Shown here one piece after another: positions 17,201 to 24,166 of a stretch of DNA of 64,000 nucleotides. The translations under genes were made by a program, and so were the position numbers. Position 1 is the stretch's first letter. Each line of letters opens with the position of its first letter. Under the pieces are notes generated by a model, which had not been told where the DNA came from, made no database searches, and saw only the letters and a program-made list of their open reading frames with translations. Source of the DNA: Azospirillum ramasamyi (GTDB taxonomy: Bacteria; Pseudomonadota; Alphaproteobacteria; Azospirillales; Azospirillaceae); contig NZ_CP029832.1 of the NCBI RefSeq assembly GCF_003233655.1, positions 580,648-644,647 on the forward strand, in the 5' to 3' direction.

Positions 17201-20200
17201 GGTCGGCGGCCTGGTCGGTCACAACCAGGGCGCCATCACCGACTCCTACGCCAGCGGCCGGGTGATCGGCACCGGTGGCGCCAACACCATCGGCGGCTTC
17301 ATCGGCGTCAACGGCCCCACCGGCACCATCGCCAACGCCTATGCGACCGGCTATGTCACCGGCCCGTCACAGGTCGGCGGCTTCGGCGGCTACAACAACA
17401 ACAGCCCTTCGGCGATCACCAACGCCTATTGGAACAGCCAGACCAGCGGATTGGGCACCGGCATCGGCGGCGGCGGCGGCGGAATCACCGGCAGGACAAC
17501 CGCCCAACTGCAAGGCACCCTGCCCACCGGGTTCTCCGGCACGATCTGGGGCACCGGCGCCGGCCTCTACCCCTATTTCGGCTGGTCCCACGCCACGACC
17601 CCGGTCGCGGTGTCGGGAAAGGCCTACAGCAACGCCGGCACCACGGCGCTGGCCGGCGCGACGGTCGCCGCCGTGACGAACGGCACGGCGTTCGGCAGCG
17701 CGGTGAGCGGCGCCGACGGCTTCTACTACATCCTCGGGGCGGCCGGCTCGATCAACGCCGCCGGGGCGCTGACCTATCTCGACAACCATGCGACCAAGGG
17801 TGCGGCCTTCGCCGACACCGTGACGACGGCGGGCGTCACCGGCCTCGACATCTACGGCTCGGCGGTCCATCTGGTCGCGGGGAAAAGCAGCCTGTCGGCC
17901 ACGCGAACCGGCTACGCCACCACCCGCGGCTCCTTCAGCGACACCGACCTGTCCTTCCTGTCCAGCAGCTCCTTCGCCCCGCTGACCACGACGGCGGGGT
18001 ACGGCGTTCATCTCAGCGCCGCCTCGGGCTACAGCCTCGACGGGTCGCTCGGTTCGGGCGGCCTGCTGACGCTGAACAGCGGCGGTACTTTCGGGGTCAG
18101 CGGCACGGTCGGGCTGACCGCCGCCGGCGCCCTGACGGTGAACGCCCCGCTGTCCTGGAGCGACGCGGCGGGCCTGACCCTGACGACCAGCGACAACGGC
18201 AACGTCACGCTGGGCGGCGCCGTCTCCGCGCCGCTGGGTTCGCTCACGGTCGCGGCCGGCGGTACGACGACCAGCAGCGCCGCCGTCGCCGTGCGCGACT
18301 TCCGCCTGACCGGAGGCACCTGGAGCCAGATCGCCGGCATGCTGCCGGACTTCGCCGCGACCGACTTCCGCCTGACCTCGGGGGCCACCTTCCTTCGCGC
18401 GACGGGCGGCGACGGTTCCGTGGCTACCCCCTACCGGATCGCCGACGCCTACGGCCTCCAGGGCATGGGGTCGACCAGCCTCGCGGCGAAGAGCTTCCGG
18501 CTCGCCGGGGCGATCGACGCCAGCGGCACCACGACCTGGAACGCCGGCGCCGGCTTCAGCCCGATCGGCACCAGCGCAACGCCCTTCGCCGGCACGCTCG
18601 ACGGTCAGGGATACAGCATCTCGAATCTGACGATTGCCCGGCCCTCCGGCAGCGAACAGGGCCTGTTCGGTGTGATCGGGGCGAGCGCAACGGTCAGCAA
18701 CGTCCGCCTGTCCTCTGCCAATGTGTCGGGCCTGAACAATGTCGGCGCTCTGGCTGGCGTGAATCACGGCACCATCACCGGCAGCTACAGCGACGGAACC
18801 GTTACGGGTGCGGGGACGGATGTCGGCAATCTCGTTGGAGAGAACGACGGGAGCATCGCCAATTCCTTCGCCACCGGCTCCACGCACGGCACCGGCACGA
18901 ATGTGGGCGGGCTGGTCGGCTACCATCTGGGCAGCGGCAGCATTGCGAACGCCTATGCCACGGGAACGGTCACGGGTGGAGCATCCTCCAACAATCTGGG
19001 TGGTCTGGTCGGGTTGAACGCCGACATGGCGACGATCAGCAACAGCTACGCCACGGGCAGCGTCACCAGCGCCGCCACGGGTGCGCATCTGGGTGGATTG
19101 ATCGGGGAACGCCTCGGCGGCGCCACGTCCAACAGCTTCTGGAACACCACGACCTCGGGGCTGACGGCGGGTATCGGAACGGGAAGCGCCACCGGCGTCA
19201 CCGGCCTCGACAGCGCCGGCATGATGACGCTTTCCAACTTTACCGATGCGGGTTGGGACATCGAGGACAAGGGCGGAACCTCCACCGTCTGGCGCATCTA
19301 TGAAGGCTTTACCGCGCCGCTGCTGCGCAGCTTCATGACCGGCCTTACCGTGACGGGCGGGACCGCAACGAAGACCTATGACGGCAGCGACGTGTCCACG
19401 ACGGTCGGCACGCTGACCTACAACCCAAGCCCTCACACCGCGTCCAACGTTCTGGGGACGGCGCGCTACAAGGCGAGCAGCGCCAATGCCGGAACCTATT
19501 CCGGCACGGACCTGACATTCAGCGGCCTCTATTCCACCCAGTTCGGCTACGACATTCTCATGACGCCGGGGACGCTCACCGTCAACAAGGCGGCGCTGAC
19601 GGTCACGGCCAGCAACGCCGGCAAGACCTATGACGGGCAGGCTTACACCGGCGGTGCGGGCGTCTCCTACAGCGGCTTCGTCAACGGCGAGACCGCCGGG
19701 GTTCTGGGCGGCACGCTGGCTTACGGCGGGACGGCGCAAGGGGCGGTCAACGCCGGCACCTACACGCTGACGGCCTCGGGACTGACCTCCGGCAACTACG
19801 ACATCACCTACGCGCCGGGAACGCTCGCCATCGCCAGGGCGGCACTTGTCGTCACGGCCAGCAACGCCGGCAAGACCTATGACGGGCAGGCTTACACCGG
19901 CGGTGCGGGCGTCTCCTACAGCGGCTTCGTCAACGGCGAAACCGCCGGGGTTCTGGGCGGCACGCTGGCTTACGGCGGGACGGCGCAAGGGGCGGTCAAT
20001 GCCGGCACCTACACGCTGACGGCCTCGGGACTGACCTCCGGCAACTACGACATCACCTACGCGCCGGGAACGCTCGCCATCGCCAGGGCGGCGCTTGTCG
20101 TCACGGCCAACAACGCCGGCAAGACCTATGACGGGCTGGCTTACACCGGCGGCGCGGGCGTCTCCTACAGCGGCTTCGTCAACGGCGAAGCCGCCGGGGT

Positions 20201-21053
20201 TCTGGGCGGCACGCTGGCTTACGGCGGGACGGCACAAGGGGCGGTCAACGCCGGCACCTACACGCTGACGGCCTCGGGACTGACCTCCGGCAACTACGAC
20301 ATCACCTACGCGCCGGGGACGCTCACCGTCAACAAGGCGGCGCTGACGGTCACGGCCAGCAACGCCGGCAAGACCTATGACGGGCTGGCTTACACCGGCG
20401 GCGCGGGCGTCTCCTACAGCGGCTTCGTCAACGGCGAAACCGCCGGGGTTCTGGGCGGCACGCTGGCTTACGGCGGGACGGCGCAAGGGGCGGTCAACGC
20501 TGGCACCTACGCGCTGACGGCCTCGGGCCTGACCTCCGGCAACTACGACATCACCTACGCGCCGGGAACGCTCGCCATCGCCAGGGCGGCGCTTGTCGTC
20601 ACGGCCGATTCGCAGAAGGTCAGGCGGCGCGACAAAGCCAGCCCCCTGACCTACACGGTGGGTGGGGCCGGGTTCGGACATGGCGATACGGCGGAGACGG
20701 TCTTCTCCGGCGCTTTGTCGAGCACGGATGATCTCAGGGCATCGGGCGGCTATTCCATCACCCAGGGTACACTGGCGTTGGTCAGCAACAATTATATCCT
20801 GGCGGAGTTCATTCCAGGAGTGCTGGAGGTGACGGAGGCGGCCAACACCGACACGCCGACGGCGAGCACCCTCAACCGCGTAACCAAGCCCTTCACCGAC
20901 CAGGAAAGTAACGGCCAGCTCTCAGCGGCTCCAAGCAACGGCGCTTCCAGCAAGGAGTACAGAACCGCCGTCGAGCCTACCGCCAATCTCAACGGCTCAA
21001 ACTTCCCCTTCCTGACCTTCGCCCCGGTGTTGATCAAAATCGACAAGCAATGA
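14214..21053 (+). CDS. Two-partner secretion exoprotein (TpsA) with FHA domain, GLUG and MBG-type repeats
   Basis: This 2279-residue secreted protein starts behind AGGAGA. Residues ~7-50 form an extended signal peptide (MNRAYRLIWNRAKGLWVV, then a hydrophobic stretch ending near GGAMA). The filamentous-haemagglutinin secretion domain (~60-320) has NWKSFDVGAGASVDF and VYVVNPNGVLF, the NPNG-type motif recognised by TpsB. Then come several blocks of GLUG-like repeats (GGLVG...SYATG...VTG; ~480-750, ~870-1110, ~1440-1660) and a non-repetitive insert (~1130-1390). Five MBG-type domains (~1715-2130), four of them almost identical, and a short MBG-like tail follow. It is probably an adhesin or matrix protein. 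No C-terminal toxin or membrane anchor is seen; it ends in LIKIDKQ. Confidence 0.9.
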   Translation: MYDHGGMNRAYRLIWNRAKGLWVVAPEMAKGGGYAVGAVALVGMVVASGGAMADPAANALPTGGQVVAGSVSISENGAAMTVTQGSSRGIVNWKSFDVGAGASVDFKQPDASSVTLNRVTQGAGSVIAGKLSANGKVYVVNPNGVLFSKSARVDVGGLVASTADIANQDFMAGRDVFTDQGATGSVINQGSINAHDGGSVVLIGGTVSNQGTINARNGSVALAAGAKVTLDAGANGHLKIEVDSATTAALIENGGLISASGGRVLMTAQGASAAVSSVVSNTGTVEAQTIAHGAGGKAGRIDLLAGMQGGEVKVGGRIDASAPKGGDGGHVETSAATVTITPGAKVTTLADKGKTGNWLIDPYNVTISAAADSGSGFTATANDTVINVTTLTNALASTGVTVTTGTGGSQAGDITVAAPIHWSANTTLTLNAAGDIYIDKDITATGNSAGLVLNYGSGKDYHLRGGARVTLSGSNSAFSAGGSAFTLIRSLNDLNNVRNATATNHAIVADIDASATTGWNGGAGFTPISGVSGQIHGLGHVIDKLFVNRPGASNVALVGNTTNIVRDVTLSNVNITGGSRVGAVVGTASGAKVSNVHVTGSVKGMIEQTGGIVGVTDSSTLLSSSSAATVTGVTQTGGLVGRARYSNISDSYATGPVTGTGAFTGGLVGGTDMGGTLARVYASGKVTGTTDVGGLIGGPVAGGLATTTNAYWDSGTTGQPSSYGNEVSSVNARQQATYAGFDFTNDWVMIAGETRPMLRSQYSTVIATPAALQLMELDLKASYTLGADIDFGSAFTADSGRYAGLWGAGGFVPVGKSGSQFTGSLDGQNHRITGLTIDRPSTPYVGLFGYAGPSAAISNVTLAGGTVTGQSNVGALVGYLRQGTVTNAASGATVIGAGTGAGEVGGLIGVNNAGTVTSSSASGSVTSPGYDVGGLVGLNEYGGVVTKSSASGSVTGTSSGQGYVGGLVGTNGYNAGTGGTISQSYATGTVSSTAGPVGGLVGHNQGAITDSYASGRVIGTGGANTIGGFIGVNGPTGTIANAYATGYVTGPSQVGGFGGYNNNSPSAITNAYWNSQTSGLGTGIGGGGGGITGRTTAQLQGTLPTGFSGTIWGTGAGLYPYFGWSHATTPVAVSGKAYSNAGTTALAGATVAAVTNGTAFGSAVSGADGFYYILGAAGSINAAGALTYLDNHATKGAAFADTVTTAGVTGLDIYGSAVHLVAGKSSLSATRTGYATTRGSFSDTDLSFLSSSSFAPLTTTAGYGVHLSAASGYSLDGSLGSGGLLTLNSGGTFGVSGTVGLTAAGALTVNAPLSWSDAAGLTLTTSDNGNVTLGGAVSAPLGSLTVAAGGTTTSSAAVAVRDFRLTGGTWSQIAGMLPDFAATDFRLTSGATFLRATGGDGSVATPYRIADAYGLQGMGSTSLAAKSFRLAGAIDASGTTTWNAGAGFSPIGTSATPFAGTLDGQGYSISNLTIARPSGSEQGLFGVIGASATVSNVRLSSANVSGLNNVGALAGVNHGTITGSYSDGTVTGAGTDVGNLVGENDGSIANSFATGSTHGTGTNVGGLVGYHLGSGSIANAYATGTVTGGASSNNLGGLVGLNADMATISNSYATGSVTSAATGAHLGGLIGERLGGATSNSFWNTTTSGLTAGIGTGSATGVTGLDSAGMMTLSNFTDAGWDIEDKGGTSTVWRIYEGFTAPLLRSFMTGLTVTGGTATKTYDGSDVSTTVGTLTYNPSPHTASNVLGTARYKASSANAGTYSGTDLTFSGLYSTQFGYDILMTPGTLTVNKAALTVTASNAGKTYDGQAYTGGAGVSYSGFVNGETAGVLGGTLAYGGTAQGAVNAGTYTLTASGLTSGNYDITYAPGTLAIARAALVVTASNAGKTYDGQAYTGGAGVSYSGFVNGETAGVLGGTLAYGGTAQGAVNAGTYTLTASGLTSGNYDITYAPGTLAIARAALVVTANNAGKTYDGLAYTGGAGVSYSGFVNGEAAGVLGGTLAYGGTAQGAVNAGTYTLTASGLTSGNYDITYAPGTLTVNKAALTVTASNAGKTYDGLAYTGGAGVSYSGFVNGETAGVLGGTLAYGGTAQGAVNAGTYALTASGLTSGNYDITYAPGTLAIARAALVVTADSQKVRRRDKASPLTYTVGGAGFGHGDTAETVFSGALSSTDDLRASGGYSITQGTLALVSNNYILAEFIPGVLEVTEAANTDTPTASTLNRVTKPFTDQESNGQLSAAPSNGASSKEYRTAVEPTANLNGSNFPFLTFAPVLIKIDKQ
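19590..20585 (+). repeat. Four tandem 249-bp repeats coding for MBG-type domains
   Basis: Repeats begin at 19590, 19839, 20088 and 20337, each exactly 249 bp (83 codons) and nearly identical. Each encodes NAGKTYDG, AYTGGAGVSYSGFVNGE, GGTLAYGGTAQGAVNAGTY and GNYDITYAPGTL. The linkers come in two types: TVNKAALTV before copies 1 and 4, AIARAALVV before copies 2 and 3 and after copy 4. This mixture indicates past unequal crossover or gene conversion, and copy number is likely to vary between strains. Confidence 0.93.
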
Positions 21054-21173
21054 CGTCGAGGGGGCACTGTTGCAAACTGGAATATTTTCAGCAACTCTGC
21101 GAAAATATTCGGCAGCATATGACTTTGTCGCGCAAATGGGCGTGGGAACGGAGTCTGCCGGGGGCGGTGGTGA

Positions 21174-21617
21174 TCAGGCAACCTTGCGGGAGATTGGCAT
21201 TCCCAAACTGGTCATGATGTTCATGACCTTGCCGCCGGCGGCGGCCTCGACTTTCCGGGTCGGCAGAACCCGGGAGCGCAGGCCGCGGCCGATCAGTTGC
21301 TTGTAGCGCATCATCGCCACTTCGCCCAAGGAGCGGCGTCCGTAGTGGGCGGCCCTCTGCCAGCCGAGCCGACCACACCCGGCGATCATCTGGATGTGAC
21401 GGTCGCGCTGCGTGGGAGCGCTGGCGGTGGTGTCGCTCGGCACCACGGTCGAGCGTGACGGGATGATCACCTCTGCGTCAGGGCTGTGGGCGGCCACGGC
21501 ACGGTAGACCGGCTCGCCGTCGAAGGCTCCGTCCGCCAGCAGTGTGCCGATCAAACATGGGATCTGGGCGAGCAACGGCCCGACCAGAGAGGCGTCCCCC
21601 TCCTCGTTGCTCGTCAA
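21174..21617 (-). pseudogene. IS5-type transposase fragment, C-terminal half
   Basis: The minus strand encodes LIGTLLADGAFDGEPVYRAV, containing a catalytic-type aspartate, then YGRRSLGEVAMMRYKQLIG with the catalytic-type glutamate region, and a tail VMNIMTSLGMPISRK. This is the second half of an IS5-type DDE transposase; the N-terminal half is missing. GGCACTGTTGCAAA at 21064-21077 resembles a terminal inverted repeat of this kind of element. The fragment is related to the one at 11861-11987. Confidence 0.7.
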
Positions 21618-22191
21618 CTCCGAGGCGAAATCCTCGCCGGTGTTAGGGGCGGTTTGCGATGATGAGGATTACAGTTGCCGGGAAAGCCGGAGCGGTTCAG
21701 TGAGTACAGGGTGGCTTTGACACACGAACTTGGTGCCCCCCCGCTTCTTCATGGCGCCGGCCGCGTCCCAGTACAACGCACGGCGTAGCGCCGGAAGCCG
21801 AAGCCGGACTCGCCCTCGCAATGCTCCACCACGAAAGCAGCCCGTTTAGTGACGATGCGGCTTCCGGCTCCGAGCGGGGAGGCATGCGACAATTCCAGCA
21901 TCATACGCTGCCGACGCTGCGGCTGGGACAGCAGCAGGGCGCGGGCTTCCCCCAACCGCCGCCCCCCGGCGTCGCGACAGCGGGCCGGGATATCGAACAT
22001 CCAAAAGACGAGTGCAGTCTCGGGCATGGGTGGCGACCTCATTGGATGGAGAGGTATTCATGTGCCGAACTCGCCTCTGGCCCGGATTTCCCCGGTTGCG
22101 AGGAGGAGGGTGCTTTCCGCGCAGCGGTGATAACCCCTTCCTTGAAGACAGGGAGGTTCGCAGAGCGCGCCATCGTTCCAAAGACCGCACC
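21618..22191. other. Region without a secure gene; scraps of mobile DNA
   Basis: The stretch contains an IS3-type terminal repeat (21678-21699). It also holds a 97-codon minus-strand open frame (21749-22042) whose product, with TKRAAFVVEHCEGESGFGF, I do not recognise. A continuation of that frame in another phase (ALYWDAAGAMKKRGGTKF) suggests that a longer gene was frameshifted and then cut by the IS3-type end. I would treat it as a gene remnant of unknown function. Confidence 0.35.
21678..21699 (-). repeat. Solitary IS3-type terminal repeat
   Basis: Read on the minus strand, the bases begin TGAACCGCTCCGGCTTTC and closely match the ends at 38198 and 63584. No IS3-type transposase gene follows here, so it is an orphan end left by deletion or a nested insertion. 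Confidence 0.5.
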
Positions 22192-23463
22192 TTACGCAGC
22201 GTCCGGAATCGGCTTAGGCAGCAGCGGACTGTCCACCTCCTCCAGCACCCCGTTGCGCAACGAGAAGGCCGGAACGATCATCTCCGACGCGGTCACCCGC
22301 TCCCCGCTGTTGTCGCTGAGCTGCCAGCGGCCCGCCTTGACCTCCAGCACTGCCACGTCGGCTACCATCCCCGGTGTCAAAGCGCCGATCTCGTCGGCCA
22401 TGCCCAGCATGGCGGCGGGGTTGCTGGTCACCGTCTTCACAACGTCGCCCAAAGCCATGCCCAGCGTCAGAAGCTCGGTCATTGCGTGTGACAGGCTGAA
22501 GGGAGCGACTCCATAGAAGGGGTTGATCTCACGGTCGCCGCCCGTCCCGGCCGTTGGGACCTTCACATTGTATCCATGCAGGTCCGCGCCCAGCGTATAG
22601 GGCAGGATGCCCGCCGCCAATGTCCGCCGCGCCATCTCGAAGCTGAAGTGCGAGCCGTGACCGACATCCACGGTCAACCCGCGCTTCAACGCCTTGTAGA
22701 TGACGGGATGCACCTCGCCGGTGCGGGTGGAGATGAAGCCGCCGGGGTGACGGGTGAAGGGATGGGCAAGGATGTCGCGCGGATCCAGAAGCGGAACAAG
22801 TTCCTCCACAAGCATGTCAGGATCGACCGCCTCGCCCCCCTCCACCTCCGGCCAGAGCTGGCCAAGGTGGACGTAAAGCGGTACGCCGATCCCGTCCGCG
22901 ATGCGTTTGGCCTGCTTGATGACGTCCAGCCCCCAGCGTGAGGCGCCGCCGACCTCCGCATGGGCCTTGATGCCCTTCACGATGTCGCGGTTCTCGCGTC
23001 CGACGCGGATGGTGGCATCCACATCCACGCAATCCGGGCGGTAGAGCTGCGGGTAATAATGACCCTCCAGCCCGCCGACCAGATAGGCCGACAGGAAACA
23101 CAGCGTGCGCGAGCGCGCCGGTTCGGCGATGAAGCGGCGGAAAGCCGGCAGGGTCATCAGGCTCGGCCCGCCCTGGTCCACCAGAGTCGAGACGCCGGAG
23201 CGCACGCCCACCATGTCCGGGTTCAGGCCGAAACGCCCGGTCACCTTCTCGAAGACGTGCGCGTGGGTATCGATCAGGCCCGGCGTCACGAGCTTTCCGG
23301 AAACATCGAGGATGGTGTCGGCGCCATCGTCGGGCAGCCGTTCCGCCACTGCCGCGATGCGGCCCCTCGCAACCGCCAGATCGCCGACCAGATCAAGCCC
23401 GTTGGCCGGATCGAGAATCCGCCCGCCGCGCAGTAGAAGGTCGAACGTGTGCGTGTCTGACAT
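22192..23463 (-). CDS. Amidohydrolase/deacetylase-family metallohydrolase (COG3964-like)
   Basis: The product has 423 residues and the amidohydrolase-superfamily TIM-barrel layout. It shows an N-terminal beta domain (FDLLLRGGRILDPANGLD), the metal-binding DTHAHVF (about residues 58-64), IKAHAEVGG, in which the lysine could be the carbamylated metal bridge, VHLGQ, GHGSHFSF, and a C-terminal TSNPAAMLGM / GMVADVAVLEV segment. Relatives are annotated as dihydroorotase- or deacetylase-like enzymes acting on cyclic amides or N-acyl amino acids. The start at 23463 follows GGGTGGGTT; ATG 23490 is an alternative. It is read away from the ABC transporter/hydroxylase operon across a shared control region and probably belongs to the same pathway, perhaps as ring opener. 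Confidence 0.85.
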   Translation of the reverse strand: MSDTHTFDLLLRGGRILDPANGLDLVGDLAVARGRIAAVAERLPDDGADTILDVSGKLVTPGLIDTHAHVFEKVTGRFGLNPDMVGVRSGVSTLVDQGGPSLMTLPAFRRFIAEPARSRTLCFLSAYLVGGLEGHYYPQLYRPDCVDVDATIRVGRENRDIVKGIKAHAEVGGASRWGLDVIKQAKRIADGIGVPLYVHLGQLWPEVEGGEAVDPDMLVEELVPLLDPRDILAHPFTRHPGGFISTRTGEVHPVIYKALKRGLTVDVGHGSHFSFEMARRTLAAGILPYTLGADLHGYNVKVPTAGTGGDREINPFYGVAPFSLSHAMTELLTLGMALGDVVKTVTSNPAAMLGMADEIGALTPGMVADVAVLEVKAGRWQLSDNSGERVTASEMIVPAFSLRNGVLEEVDSPLLPKPIPDAA

Positions 23464-23552
23464 AACCCACCCATTTGCGCTGGTTTTCATCCGATACTCG
23501 CTTGAGCAAGGGGCATGCCAAGATGGATGGCGTCTCTGGAGGGTGGAAAAAA

Positions 23553-23564
23553 TCAGCATGCTGA
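23553..23564. promoter_or_regulatory. Candidate operator site 1, TCAGCATGCTGA
   Basis: This is a perfect 12-bp palindrome in the divergent control region. The flank CTGACAAATGATC is shared with site 2 (CTGACGAATTGTC), so the conserved unit is about 20 bases, asymmetrically extended. Sites 2 and 3 lie 105 and 273 bp further on. Confidence 0.55.
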
Positions 23565-23657
23565 CAAATGATCACCTATTGAGCATCCGGTGTTTAAAAT
23601 ATGCCCAATACGGTATGCCAGCGTATTGAAAGAGCGCAGCGGAACAGATCACTTTCA

Positions 23658-23669
23658 ACAGCATACTGA
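23658..23669. promoter_or_regulatory. Candidate operator site 2, ACAGCATACTGA
   Basis: This copy differs from site 1 at two of twelve bases and keeps the CAGCAT-CTGAC core. It starts 105 bp from site 1, ten turns of B-DNA at 10.5 bp per turn. An additional inverted repeat, CAATACG...CGTATTG, lies just before it at 23606-23628. Confidence 0.5.
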
Positions 23670-23825
23670 CGAATTGTCATGCGCAAGGAAGCAAAGAACC
23701 CTGCTGCCGATTTGTGCATGCACGCAGCGTCCGAGGTGCGGAATCAGGTTTCCAGACGGTTCTCTGCCCTTGCGATCCCCCATGCGACGGGGTGCGCCCA
23801 ATGGTTCGGCCCGCAACGGAAATCA

Positions 23826-23837
23826 TCAGCATACTGA
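23826..23837. promoter_or_regulatory. Candidate operator site 3, TCAGCATACTGA
   Basis: The site differs from site 1 by one base. It starts 168 bp from site 2, sixteen turns at 10.5 bp per turn. All three sites would therefore face the same side of the helix, which fits cooperative binding and looping by one regulator, possibly the MarR protein encoded at 36426-36911. Confidence 0.5.
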
Positions 23838-24061
23838 CTGATGCCTGTGCGTTGGGCAGTGATTGCGCAGGAATGGAGCGGATTGCGAAAGCCATCTCGA
23901 CTCATGATTGAACATTGGATTTCAAGAGGATTTGCCCGCACCCATTGGCATCGGGCCACGATCCGCTGAACCTGCTTGCCCAACAATGGGGCACTTTCAG
24001 GGTTCCGGACACTGCCCTGCCCATCCTCCAGTCGATCCGGAATGCGCAGCATGCCAACGGT

Positions 24062-24077
24062 TGGCACGCCGTTCGCA
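24062..24077 (+). promoter_or_regulatory. Candidate sigma-54 promoter
   Basis: TGGCAC, five bases, then TCGCA matches the -24/-12 consensus TGGCAC-N5-TTGCA with one mismatch, with GG and GC at the correct spacing. The predicted start would be near 24088, about 80 bases before the first gene of the operon. The TGGCA part also belongs to the palindrome TGCCAACGGTTGGCA (24052-24066), so a repressor site is an alternative reading. Confidence 0.45.
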
Positions 24078-24166
24078 AAAGGGTGGGAAACCAACGGGAA
24101 AAGTCGGATATCCGCAAAAATGGCAGGGCTACTCTCCATTCCGCGTCCCTCCTCAGTGAGGTTCCC

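Noticed and set aside
14199..20681. Very long minus-strand frames and a 1178-codon frame in another plus phase within the tpsA gene
   Set aside because: They arise from the repetitive GC-rich tpsA sequence; the products are repeats of Arg/Gly/Asp/His without any known fold, and the tpsA frame has clear secretion motifs.
23915..24166. In-frame upstream extension of the GGT-like gene
   Set aside because: It contains the promoter-like element and palindromes and would put 84 unrelated residues before the conserved start.
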